Of a DNA stretch of 64,000 nucleotides, positions 1-7,686 are shown piece by piece. This DNA comes from Oscillatoriales cyanobacterium (GTDB lineage: Bacteria; Cyanobacteriota; Cyanobacteriia; Cyanobacteriales; Microcoleaceae), in contig RDYN01000014.1 of NCBI GenBank assembly GCA_004293365.1, positions 1 to 64,000 of the forward strand, given 5' to 3'. Numbering within the stretch: the stretch's first letter is position 1; each line of letters starts with the position of its first letter. Position numbers and translations under genes: made by a program. Under the pieces are notes generated by a model that saw nothing but the letters and a program-made list of their open reading frames with translations, had not been told where the DNA came from and did not search any database.

Positions 1-2
1 TT

Positions 3-47
3 AAAAAAGCCTCAAATGATTGCTATGCAATCATTTGAGGCTTTTTT
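3..47. terminator. Perfect 21-bp inverted repeat, bidirectional intrinsic terminator
   Basis: Positions 3-23 and 27-47 are exact reverse complements around a 3-nt loop (tat). The left arm begins with six A and the right arm ends with six T, so the hairpin has a U-tract in both directions. Any gene it terminates on the left lies outside the window. Confidence 0.75.
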
Positions 48-243
48 GATTCTGAATTATTTTGAAATTAAATCCGATCGAATATCTGCGGAATGTGGGA
101 TCTACGGTAGCGTTTCCAGCGGCACAGCTTGGCGGTTTCTCAAGCTGGAAGGGCAAATAGTGACGATCGATCTTACCGACTATCCGCTACCTCCAGTCGA
201 TAAAATATTGGGATTTTTAGTCTGGATGGTGAGCCAAAATTAG
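16..243 (+). pseudogene. C-terminal fragment of a cyanobacterial unknown protein
   Basis: The 75-codon frame ends in a block reading GIYGSVSSGTAWRFLKLEG and then DKILGFLVW. This resembles, from memory, the C-terminus of cyanobacterial proteins distantly related to type I restriction R-subunit N-domains. The frame has no credible start: its first ATG lies inside the terminator hairpin and the frame is open back to base 1. I read it as a 3' remnant, or as the tail of a gene starting left of the window. No ribosome binding site was seen. Confidence 0.4.
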
Positions 244-372
244 CATATATCAAATTTGCGTTAAAAATCTGCGATCGGAGTCGGCAATTTCAACCATTAC
301 TAAACAACCAAAGTCCGAACAGAAGGGGAATCAAAAGAAATAATTCAAGGCGATCGCGAAATCTTCTCGCTT

Positions 373-434
373 AACAGGTAAGATGCCTGTTCCACAATAA
401 AATTCACTCTTTGTGGAATAAGCATCTTGCTGTT
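373..434. repeat. Imperfect inverted repeat of the cAGGCATCTTGCCTGt type
   Basis: Positions 373-395 and 413-434 pair with a few mismatches around a 17-nt loop. The core (agatgcctgtt / aagcatcttgctgtt) belongs to a short palindromic repeat that reappears inside the DUF429 gene near 35590. Nothing else was recognised in the gap 244-477. Confidence 0.5.
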
Positions 435-477
435 CATAAAAGACTTATTAAGAATGAATGATGCAACATCTCATATC

Positions 478-678
478 TTATTCGACTACCTGAGATTCCA
501 CACGCCTGTATTTACCCGCCAAACGTTCTCGACGCTGGCGGCGGTTGTCAGCTTCAAATATAGCGATTAATTCATCCAGGTTTAAAGTCAAAGCGTCAAG
601 CTGTTGGCAGACTTCACGCATCTTGTCAACGTGTCGCTTTCTGGTTTCAGCGTCGGGGATTCTAGGTTGTTGATTCAT
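478..678 (-). CDS. Small conserved-looking hypothetical protein
   Basis: A 66-residue, highly charged, probably all-helical protein; family not recognised. I start it at the ATG at 678-676 (MNQQPRIPD) rather than four codons upstream, because that ATG overlaps the TGA of the preceding gene (677-675) as ATGA, the usual sign of translational coupling. It is Arg/Glu rich (RRQRRERLAGKYRR), so it could bind nucleic acid, but that is only inference. With the upstream 114-residue gene it forms a two-gene operon reminiscent of toxin-antitoxin spacing, though neither product matches a family I know. Confidence 0.6.
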   Translation of the reverse strand: MNQQPRIPDAETRKRHVDKMREVCQQLDALTLNLDELIAIFEADNRRQRRERLAGKYRRVESQVVE

Positions 679-1019
679 GGCAAATTCCAATCCATTTTGA
701 TTTCTCGGATAGTTGCTTCTGAGGCATCGACAGCCGCCTCTGTTTGTTCTATCGTTCTATACAGAAAGTTTAACGTATCCGCAGCCGCAGCCGGTTGAGA
801 TTCTGCCACCTGTTGCAAAAGCCTGTACAAACGATTGTAAGGGTTTCTCAACCTTTCCTTAATATTATCCAGGGATTCTAGTTCGGGGAGTGTCGCTTCT
901 GTCTCGCCAAACTGCTGCATGAATATATATTCTGTGGCGGTTGTCTCGTTGAGGAGTTCCACTAGCCGTCGCTGCAATGTGAAAATTGTGTTCAGGATGT
1001 CATCAGGTAACTTTGCCAT
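675..1019 (-). CDS. Hypothetical helical protein, first gene of a two-gene operon
   Basis: 114 residues beginning MAKLPDDILNTIFTLQRR, with no membrane segment or signal peptide. The heptad-like spacing of Leu/Ile and a high Glu/Arg/Gln content suggest a helical bundle or coiled coil. Its stop codon overlaps the start of the downstream 66-residue gene by 4 nt, so the two products are probably made together. I do not recognise the family. A palindromic 112-bp element lies directly upstream (1023-1134) and may have displaced the original promoter. Confidence 0.6.
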   Translation of the reverse strand: MAKLPDDILNTIFTLQRRLVELLNETTATEYIFMQQFGETEATLPELESLDNIKERLRNPYNRLYRLLQQVAESQPAAAADTLNFLYRTIEQTEAAVDASEATIREIKMDWNLP

Positions 1020-1022
1020 TGT

Positions 1023-1134
1023 GGGAGCATCTCAGTTTTGCATTTACAGTGCTGTCGTGAGATCAAAAAAGGTTCGTAGTACGGACTTCAGTCCGCTCTT
1101 TAAAAAATGCTTCTTGCAAAACTGAGATGCTCCC
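1023..1134. mobile_element. 112-bp MITE-like element with perfect 20-bp terminal inverted repeats
   Basis: Left end 1023-1042 (gggagcatctcagttttgca) and right end 1115-1134 are exact reverse complements. The interior carries a copy of the ttcgtag/cggacttcagtccg repeat family at 1072-1096 and has no coding capacity. No obvious target duplication was seen. The rest of the gap to 1402 holds only HIP1-like octamers and a C-rich/G-rich stretch at 1359-1391. Confidence 0.55.
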
Positions 1135-1402
1135 GCCATTCTCCTTGATTTTTAGGGATAACAACTTAACACAATATATCAGAATGTTTGCTTCCTATCA
1201 TTTTAGTTGCGATCGAGAGCGATCGCACTTTTAACTTACCACATTTCAACCCGCTCAAAAGTATCCAGTTTACAATCCTTTGGATCGATTCGTGATGTTG
1301 CTTTCTTCAATCCTAAAATCTAATATAGCAATCCTTGCAGGAGTCGTAAATCTTTTTACCCCACCCCAACCCTCCCCTTACTAAGGGGAGGGAGTAAGAA
1401 AT

Positions 1403-2749
1403 TCACAAATGATTGAGGACTGCTATATCTAAAATCGATTCACTTCCCTGCTTCGCCAATAACGCACTTCCATAGGCAGCCGCCGTCTGAACAGGCGTTT
1501 CAACAGGCACTTTCAAATAACGCTTTCTGATCGCACTCCAAACCGGATTTTTGGCGCCGCCGCCAGCAGTATAAACCTTTGTCAAAGGAGTTGCGCCCAA
1601 CTCCTGCAATAATTGATATCCCCGCGCTTCAATCCGCGCGATGCTTTCTAGCAAACCGTGCAGAAATTCCACAGAATCAGCCGGACGCGGTTCTAATTTC
1701 GGCGGCAAATTCGGGTCATTAATTGGAAAGCGATCGCCCTTTTTCAACAACGGGTAATAATCCAGCAAACTCTCTTGCTCTGGATCGATTTGTGTGCTAT
1801 AATTCGCCAATTCAGCATCAGTAAAAAAGTGCCGCAGCACCGCACCTCCCGTATTAGAAGCGCCTCCAACTAACCACATATCCCCCCCCGCCCCCTCTTC
1901 AAAAGGGGGGGAGAATATATTAGAGAATCTGTGGCTGTAAATCCCGTATCTAGCATCATCTACGCGGGTATGACTTAACAGTTTCACGGCTAAAGTTGAA
2001 CCGAGAGAAGTTACTGCTTCCCCCGGTGAATTGACACCGCTTGCTAGAAATGCTGCAATGCTATCGGTTGTGCCAGCACAAACTGTACAATGGCGTGGAA
2101 ATCCGAAGCGATCGCCCACTTCCTCTGTAACTTTCCCCACAGGCGTACCCGGTGCGACAACTTGTGGCAATTTAGGCATTGCAGCGCCCGCAATTCCCTG
2201 GATCAACCAATCGGGATAGCACAAAGTATCAACATCGAAACCGAGTTTTAAAGCATTGTGATAGTCGCTAATTCCTAATTTTCCGTGCAACAAAAACGCC
2301 AGCCAATCGGCTTGATGCAGGAAAACCGTAGGGGCGGTGGATGGTGCGTGCCCGCCCAAATACTCCTGCCACCAGAGGAGTTTGGCGAGACTGGATGTGG
2401 CGCTTAAGACTGTGTGGTTGGCTGGCGCGATCGCCCGCAACCTCTCTGTCACGGCTGCACCGCGCGCATCGTTGTATAAAATCGGTTCGCATACGGGTAT
2501 ACCGTCGGTATCGCACAGCATGACAGTGGAGGATGTGCCGTCAAGGGCGATCGCGCTTACCCGATTGCGGATGGTTGGGGGGATTTGCTCAATTACAGCC
2601 GAGAGTGCATTTTGCCACACCGAGGGCAATTCCGGCTGTGGTGCGTTGGCAAAAGTGTATTCTGTCTCGCAATGGATTGTACCCTGGGAGTCGATGATTG
2701 TCGATCGAGCGCCCGTAGTACCGAAATCTATTCCCAAATAAAGATTCAT
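1403..2749 (-). CDS. FGGY-family carbohydrate kinase, probable D-ribulokinase
   Basis: 448 residues. The N-terminus GIDFGTTGARSTIIDSQG is the first ATP-binding strand pair of the FGGY/actin-like fold. DGTSSTVMLCD, GTTDSIAAFLASG, GSTLAVKLLS and the late TAGGGAKNPVWSAIRKRYL are further family blocks, the last being the second signature near the C-terminus. Cyanobacterial and plant proteins of this length with the FGTTGAR start have been assigned as D-ribulose kinases; the substrate here is inferred. The start has GGGAG about 7 nt upstream on the minus strand. Odd point: residues around SNIFSPPFEEGAGG (DNA 1882-1911) are encoded by a dispersed C/G repeat inserted in frame. It has no operon partner. 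Confidence 0.85.
   Translation of the reverse strand: MNLYLGIDFGTTGARSTIIDSQGTIHCETEYTFANAPQPELPSVWQNALSAVIEQIPPTIRNRVSAIALDGTSSTVMLCDTDGIPVCEPILYNDARGAAVTERLRAIAPANHTVLSATSSLAKLLWWQEYLGGHAPSTAPTVFLHQADWLAFLLHGKLGISDYHNALKLGFDVDTLCYPDWLIQGIAGAAMPKLPQVVAPGTPVGKVTEEVGDRFGFPRHCTVCAGTTDSIAAFLASGVNSPGEAVTSLGSTLAVKLLSHTRVDDARYGIYSHRFSNIFSPPFEEGAGGDMWLVGGASNTGGAVLRHFFTDAELANYSTQIDPEQESLLDYYPLLKKGDRFPINDPNLPPKLEPRPADSVEFLHGLLESIARIEARGYQLLQELGATPLTKVYTAGGGAKNPVWSAIRKRYLKVPVETPVQTAAAYGSALLAKQGSESILDIAVLNHL
1882..1911. repeat. C/G palindromic repeat inserted in frame within the FGGY kinase gene
   Basis: Eight C, then gccccctcttcaaaa and seven G: the same unit as the intergenic repeats at 5346, 26190, 33993 and 59995. 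It encodes roughly SPPFEEGAGG and keeps the kinase frame open. Confidence 0.6.
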
Positions 2750-2779
2750 TTACCACTCCCGCGAATTTTCGCATATCTC

Positions 2780-2903
2780 AGAAACCGGGTTTTTTTACGA
2801 AAATCTTTCGTTGTCACCCACAGATTAGGTAAAAAACCCGGTTTCTTTGGCCTTAGCGGGTAAGTTCACGGCTTACGCATGGGGGGCGAGAAACCCGGTT
2901 TCT
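2780..2903. repeat. Dispersed GAAACCCGGTTTC palindromes
   Basis: 2780-2795 and 2831-2846 form an exact 16-bp inverted repeat, and 2889-2903 is a near-palindrome of the same family. About 50 nt from the third copy onward closely matches 47757-47805. Related copies lie at 25350-25415, 26100-26140 and 32319-32380. The gap 2750-3098 shows nothing else. Confidence 0.65.
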
Positions 2904-3098
2904 ACGAGTTTTGCGTTGAGTGACAAGAAATATAGTAAAGTAGTTGTAGGGTGTGTCGCCATTGAAAATCCCTCAACAAAAATCGACAATCGAGCGAGCG
3001 ACGCACCTGTGCCTAGACGTAAACTAAGCAAACCAAACAATTCTTTTGTAGCCAGACTTTTTCTAAATCATCTAAATATAAACGAATTTGGCTCAAGA

Positions 3099-3386
3099 TT
3101 AACTCTCCCCTTTGCATCCATTAGCTAAGCGATCGTACTCAGCTTCTTCCGCCGCAATATCAACATTTATCTGCTCTTGATTTGCGTAGTAGTAAGCGAG
3201 TGCTCCATGAACTTGGGCTAAATTTAAGTGAGAAATTTCAGCAATAATTTCTTCTGGACTCATCCCCATTTTGTACCAAACGGCGATTCGTTGAACCGTG
3301 ATTCTAGTCCCTGCGATGCGGGGGCGATTTCCACAGGTTTCTGGTGTGGAAACGATCAGAGTGCCAATATCAGTTAAAGTTGGCAT
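3099..3386 (-). CDS. DUF433 family protein, antitoxin-like
   Basis: 95 residues with the DUF433 helix-turn-helix core: TPETCGNRPRIAGTRITVQRIAVW, then MSPEEIIAEISHLNLAQVHGALAYY. DUF433 proteins are commonly paired with DUF5615 PIN-like toxins and act as their antitoxins. Here no toxin gene follows on the minus strand, so it is an orphan, unlike its paralogue at 21452-21745 which keeps its partner. The start was chosen at the ATG giving the standard family N-terminus (TDIGTLIVSTPET). Confidence 0.8.
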   Translation of the reverse strand: MPTLTDIGTLIVSTPETCGNRPRIAGTRITVQRIAVWYKMGMSPEEIIAEISHLNLAQVHGALAYYYANQEQINVDIAAEEAEYDRLANGCKGES

Positions 3387-3437
3387 AGGTTAATCAGAGG
3401 TGAAAATTTTTAACTTAATTATACCATAACTTTATTA

Positions 3438-3734
3438 TCATTGGTAGTTGTTTGGGCTATTTAATGGTGCAAGACTCTCATATTCTGCTTGTTCAGCATC
3501 TAAATCTGCTTCTATTTCTGCTTGATTTGCATGATAATAAGAAAGTGCAGCATAAACTTGGGCTAAGGTAAGATGATCTAAATCTTTAGCTATCTCCTCA
3601 GCATTATTGCCTTGTTTGTACAACGCGGCAATTCGTCGCACGGATGTAGCTGTGCCTGCTATGATAGGAATGCCCCCGCGAAGTTGCGAATCGCGGGTAA
3701 TTAAGGTGCCGATTTCTATAATTGTTGCTGTCAA
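3438..3734 (-). CDS. DUF433 family protein, antitoxin-like, divergent copy
   Basis: 98 residues with the family pattern IGTLITRDSQLRGGIPIIAG, RRIAALYKQG, AEEIAKDLDHLTLAQVYAALSYYHAN. The cysteine and the GTRI motif of the paralogues are changed (GTATSVRRI), so specificity may have drifted. It starts with ATG after a GGAG-type site (rc of ttctcctt, 3741-3748). It sits head-to-tail with the DUF433 gene at 3099, both without a DUF5615 partner. A 19-nt relic of a third copy lies just upstream at 3771-3789. Confidence 0.75.
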   Translation of the reverse strand: MTATIIEIGTLITRDSQLRGGIPIIAGTATSVRRIAALYKQGNNAEEIAKDLDHLTLAQVYAALSYYHANQAEIEADLDAEQAEYESLAPLNSPNNYQ

Positions 3735-3769
3735 AGTAGTTTCTCCTTATTAATTTTTATTCAAATAAT

Positions 3770-3789
3770 GAGAGTGCCAATATCAGTTA
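3770..3789 (-). pseudogene. Relic of a DUF433 gene start
   Basis: Nineteen bases (3771-3789) are identical to 3358-3376, which encode TDIGTL near the N-terminus of the DUF433 gene at 3099-3386. Here they are followed by stops and overlap the 3' end of the kinase gene. It looks like the footprint of a deleted or recombined DUF433 copy. Confidence 0.5.
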
Positions 3790-5186
3790 CAGTATAGATT
3801 ACAGCTTACAGTTCTCGATGCGAGAGAAGAACCATAACGCCACTTCACACCCAAACCCCGGAACCCACCCCACCACCCACACAGTTCCCTAGGGAGGTGG
3901 CCCACAGGTGCTTGTTTATTATAGGTTAGGTTCTTTGTGTCCAACCAACTGCCTCCTTTTCGCCAACCGACGCGATCGCCTAGCTTGCATTCAGTCTCCC
4001 AATCAACTTTACCACCAACTTCCAACCAGATTTTTTTCTGGACGCTAAAGCCAAAGCGACCCTGACTGTATTTTACCCACAATTGGTCGATCGTCCGTAA
4101 ATCATCGCAAGGAAAATTATCAATTGATTCCTTATTAAAATAACCTTCCTTCTCCCGTCTAGCAGCTTTCAACATCACGTTGAGTGTTTCCCGATCCGCC
4201 TCTTTCCACTCCCCTGTGGCCAATAAATCCCGGAGACGAGTATAGTCAACACCCAGCGCTGATTTAAGGGAGTCTGTTGACGGTGGAGGTGTTTGAGGTG
4301 ATGATTTAGGTGATTGAGAAGCAAGAGCCTGCAACACTTCAGTAGCAGATTGATAACGTTTCTTAATAGCAGGTTGTATCATTTTATCTAAAATCTGACC
4401 CAGTTCCGAACTGACCGATGTTTTTAAGTGTTCTCGCCACACCCACTCAAACTCGCTATCATCGAATAAATCAATCGGTTCAACCTGAGTTAACAGACAC
4501 AGACAAGTGACACCCAGACTATAAATATCACTAGCATAAATGGCTTTGCCCGCTGCTTGTTCCGGTGCCGTATATCCAGCAGTCCCGATCGCAGTTCCCG
4601 TTACAGATAAAGCCGTTTGTGTCGCATATTTCGCCGCACCAAAGTCAACTAAAATTAGTTGCCCATCTTGCCTAAGAATAATATTCTCTGGCTTGATATC
4701 CCGGTGAATTACTTGGCGAGAGTGAATGTACTCGAATGCTGGTAGTAAATTATTAAGCAAGTTGCGAATCTGCGTTTCGCTAAAATATCCCTGAGATTCT
4801 AGTGCTTGGGCTAAATTTTCACCGTCGATGAATTCTTGGACTAAATACTGCCGTCCATCTTGACTAAAATATGCTAATAAGTCGGGAATTTGAGAATGTT
4901 TACCCAACTGTTCTAGGCGTACTGCTTCCAGCTCAAATAACTCAGCAGCTTTCTGGATACTAGAAGTACCTTGAAGTTGGGGGTAGAATTGTTTAATAAC
5001 ACAGGGAGGTTTTGATGGTTTATACTCGTCAACAGCTAGAAAAGTGCGCCCAAATCCCCCTTGTCCAATAATTTTTTGGGCTCCGTAGCGATCGCCCAAT
5101 AGCAGTTTATTCCCACATTTTTGACAGAAGTTTGTAGAGCCAGAGGGGTTTTGGAATAGGCAATCAGGGTTTAGACACTGGCTCAT
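3783..5186 (-). CDS. Serine/threonine protein kinase with zinc ribbon and C-terminal GUN4 domain
   Basis: 467 residues. The N-terminal zinc ribbon has Cys4, Cys9, Cys21 and Cys24. The Hanks-type kinase (about 34-290) has GQGGFGRTF, HRDIKPENI with catalytic Asp, DFGAAKY and GYTAPEQ. The GUN4 domain (about 313-460) has DYTRLRDLLATGEWKEAD, the helix before IDNFPCDDLRTIDQLW, GRFGFSVQKKIW and GHLPREL. GUN4 binds porphyrins and activates Mg-chelatase, so this fusion could link tetrapyrrole level to phosphorylation. The last residues (SRTVSCNLYCN) run into the DUF433 relic, so the native 3' end may have been replaced. Confidence 0.88.
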   Translation of the reverse strand: MSQCLNPDCLFQNPSGSTNFCQKCGNKLLLGDRYGAQKIIGQGGFGRTFLAVDEYKPSKPPCVIKQFYPQLQGTSSIQKAAELFELEAVRLEQLGKHSQIPDLLAYFSQDGRQYLVQEFIDGENLAQALESQGYFSETQIRNLLNNLLPAFEYIHSRQVIHRDIKPENIILRQDGQLILVDFGAAKYATQTALSVTGTAIGTAGYTAPEQAAGKAIYASDIYSLGVTCLCLLTQVEPIDLFDDSEFEWVWREHLKTSVSSELGQILDKMIQPAIKKRYQSATEVLQALASQSPKSSPQTPPPSTDSLKSALGVDYTRLRDLLATGEWKEADRETLNVMLKAARREKEGYFNKESIDNFPCDDLRTIDQLWVKYSQGRFGFSVQKKIWLEVGGKVDWETECKLGDRVGWRKGGSWLDTKNLTYNKQAPVGHLPRELCGWWGGFRGLGVKWRYGSSLASRTVSCNLYCN

Positions 5187-5345
5187 AAAATATGCTTATA
5201 AATTACAGATTAAATATCTCGATGCGATGCCAGCGGACATGGTGTTAAATGTGGAACAGCAGATCCAGGTAAGGACACGGCATTGCCCAAAGCCGTGTCA
5301 ACTCAACCCCGAAACCTTTGTATCTCTCGCTTTTATCGGAGGCCC

Positions 5346-5426
5346 GATCCCCCTAAATCCCCCTTAAGAAGGGGGACTTTAAGAAAACTCTTGTCCCCCC
5401 CTTAAGAAGGGGGGCTAGGGGGGATC
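5346..5426. repeat. C/G palindromic repeat element (GATC-bounded)
   Basis: A copy of the cccccttaagaaggggg family bounded by gatcccc and ggggatc, with an internal actttaagaaaactcttgt spacer. The gap 5187-5514 contains nothing else recognisable. Confidence 0.65.
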
Positions 5427-5514
5427 TGGCCTTAGCAATAAACAGCAATCTGTGACTAAGTTTGACCTTAAGTTGAGACTAATAAGCAATGCCTAAGTCC
5501 CCACTCAAAACTCC

Positions 5515-7350
5515 TTAAACTTTTGTCCCGCACTCAGGACAAAACTTATTGCTCGAAACATTCTTCGCGCCGCAACTCGGACAATAAATCAACTGGGCTG
5601 ATTCCAACTTACTCCGTTCCGGTAAACCAACCATTTGAGCGTTGCTCTTACCTGGAACTACCATCGGATAGCAGTTTTCATCCCGCGTCACCTTCACGTT
5701 CATCAGCACAGGGCCATTGTGAGCGAGCATTTGAGCGATCGCACCCTGCAACTCATCCGGCCCTGAAACCAGCATCCCCTTCACCCCGTAAGCCTCAGCC
5801 AGCATCACAAAATCCGGCATCCCCACAGTCATGTTCGACGACGAATAACGCTCGCCGTAGAACGCCTGCTGCCACTGCCGCACCATGCCCTGCCAGCCGT
5901 TATTTACAATTACAATCTTGACATTGATGCCGTATTGTGCTAAGGTTCCCAACTCTTGAATATTCATTTGCACGCTCGCATCGCCAGCAATACAAATCAC
6001 TTGCTCGTTGGGTAGCGCCATTTTCGCGCCCATCGCCGCCGGCAACCCAAAACCCATCGTTCCCAAACCAGCGCTCGAAATCCAGCGGCGCGGCCCGTTG
6101 TTTAAGAATTGAGCCGACCACATTTGATGTTGACCGACATCCGTCGTGTAGTAAGCATCCGGCGCTTGAGTCGCCAACTCGGAAATCACCTCTTGCGGAG
6201 ATAAAATATCGGGGTAGTGAGGCACAACTAACGGATAGTCCTGTTTCCAGCGATCGATCCTGTGCAGCCATTCCCCAGTTTGTCCGGCAGTTCCCGAAAC
6301 ACCAGTTTCCCGACAGCGGCGCAGCAAATCAATCAAAACTTGCCGGACATCTCCGACAATCGGCACGTCTGGGCCGCGATTTTTGCCAACTTCGGCCGGA
6401 TCGATATCGATGTGAACTACCTTCGCGCGCGCGGCAAACTCGTCTAGTTTTCCCGTTACTCGATCGTCAAACCGAGCTCCGACAGCAATCAACAAATCGC
6501 ACTCAGTAACGGCAAAATTAGCGTAAGCAGTGCCGTGCATCCCCAGCATTTTCACAGACAAAGGATGGTTTTCATCAAAGGAACCTTTGCCCATCAGCGT
6601 TGTTGTGACCGGCAATTGGAACATCTCCGCGAGTTCCTTAATTTCCTCGTGGGCCCCGGCTGCGATCGCCCCGCCGCCCACATACAGCAAAGGACGTTTC
6701 GCTTCCTTCAGCAAATGAATTGCTTGACTGATTTGCCGCGGATTTCCCTTGACTGTCGGGCGGTAGCCCGGAATTCTCACAGAGCCCGGTGTCACGGGCA
6801 GATAGTCAAACTCTTCTAAACCGACATCCTTGGGCACGTCAATCAACACCGGCCCCGGCCGTCCGGTACTTGCAATGTGGAAAGCTTCAGCGACAATTCG
6901 CGCCATATCTCTCGGATTCCGCACTACATAGGAATGCTTGACAATTGGCAAAGTAATGCCGTAAATATCAGTTTCCTGAAACGCATCAGTGCCGATCGCC
7001 GGACGCGGAACTTGACCGGTAACAACTACCATCGGGATCGAATCCATGTGGGCCGTCGCAATCCCCGTCACCAAGTTAGTTGCACCGGGCCCGGAAGTCG
7101 CGAAACAAACCCCAACTTGTCCGGTAGCGCGGGCGTACCCATCGGCTGCGTGGGCTGCGCCTTGTTCGTGCCGCACTAGAATGTGTTTGATCGCGCCGGT
7201 TTCTTCAGCCCGGTAGAGTTCGTCGTAAAGCGGCAGAATTGCGCCGCCGGGATAACCAAAAATATGCTTGACGCCGTGGCGGATCAAGCTATCTATCAAA
7301 GCGAATCCACCCGTTGCACGCTTGACGGCCACTTTAGTTTTTAGTTGCAC
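5515..7350 (-). CDS. ilvB: Acetolactate synthase large subunit with C-terminal zinc ribbon
   Basis: 611 residues. ThDP-dependent enzyme joining two pyruvates, or pyruvate and 2-ketobutyrate, at the first common step of valine, leucine and isoleucine synthesis. [14 protein letters not shown] and the catalytic Glu in [18 protein letters not shown] are at the N-terminus; the central domain has [12 protein letters not shown]; the ThDP/Mg site is [19 protein letters not shown] ending in NN. Length fits the family except for the tail: after [12 protein letters not shown] come four cysteines (590, 593, 604, 607) of a zinc ribbon. This tail is not part of the classic enzyme and may affect regulation or partner binding. 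No ilvN lies nearby. Confidence 0.95.
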   Translation of the reverse strand: MQLKTKVAVKRATGGFALIDSLIRHGVKHIFGYPGGAILPLYDELYRAEETGAIKHILVRHEQGAAHAADGYARATGQVGVCFATSGPGATNLVTGIATAHMDSIPMVVVTGQVPRPAIGTDAFQETDIYGITLPIVKHSYVVRNPRDMARIVAEAFHIASTGRPGPVLIDVPKDVGLEEFDYLPVTPGSVRIPGYRPTVKGNPRQISQAIHLLKEAKRPLLYVGGGAIAAGAHEEIKELAEMFQLPVTTTLMGKGSFDENHPLSVKMLGMHGTAYANFAVTECDLLIAVGARFDDRVTGKLDEFAARAKVVHIDIDPAEVGKNRGPDVPIVGDVRQVLIDLLRRCRETGVSGTAGQTGEWLHRIDRWKQDYPLVVPHYPDILSPQEVISELATQAPDAYYTTDVGQHQMWSAQFLNNGPRRWISSAGLGTMGFGLPAAMGAKMALPNEQVICIAGDASVQMNIQELGTLAQYGINVKIVIVNNGWQGMVRQWQQAFYGERYSSSNMTVGMPDFVMLAEAYGVKGMLVSGPDELQGAIAQMLAHNGPVLMNVKVTRDENCYPMVVPGKSNAQMVGLPERSKLESAQLIYCPSCGAKNVSSNKFCPECGTKV

Positions 7351-7686
7351 AGAATTTCCGTCCTTAAAGTAATTATGATTTTTAATGAAAGCTTTGATAC
7401 TACTTTAATCTCTACAATCGAACTATGAAAATTTAACTGCTGATATTTTACAAAATGTTTCGCGAGCGATGTGCGATCGTCCGATCGCTAAGTTGTGAAA
7501 CAGCAGAGGAAGAAAAGAAACAGGGAAATTGCCGAAGAAGAAGACCGGGCGGTTGGAAACCGCTGCGACACAGACATGCACGCGCCTCCGCGGGTTAAAA
7601 AACAGACGGTTAATGTCACCTTATTTTCTCCAGTCCCTCTGAGCTCGGACTTCGTTTATGTAGGCGCGGTTTCAACCGCTGTCCGC
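7351..7686. other. Intergenic, no gene seen
   Basis: The ilvB upstream region is AT-rich near 7370-7460 and is presumably its promoter. From about 7650 a gcggtttcaaccgc palindrome of the dispersed family occurs. No conserved coding frame was found. Confidence 0.5.

Noticed and set aside
2847-3128. 93-codon plus-strand frame
   Set aside because: Starts inside a GAAACCCGG repeat and overlaps the DUF433 gene; amino-acid pattern not coherent.
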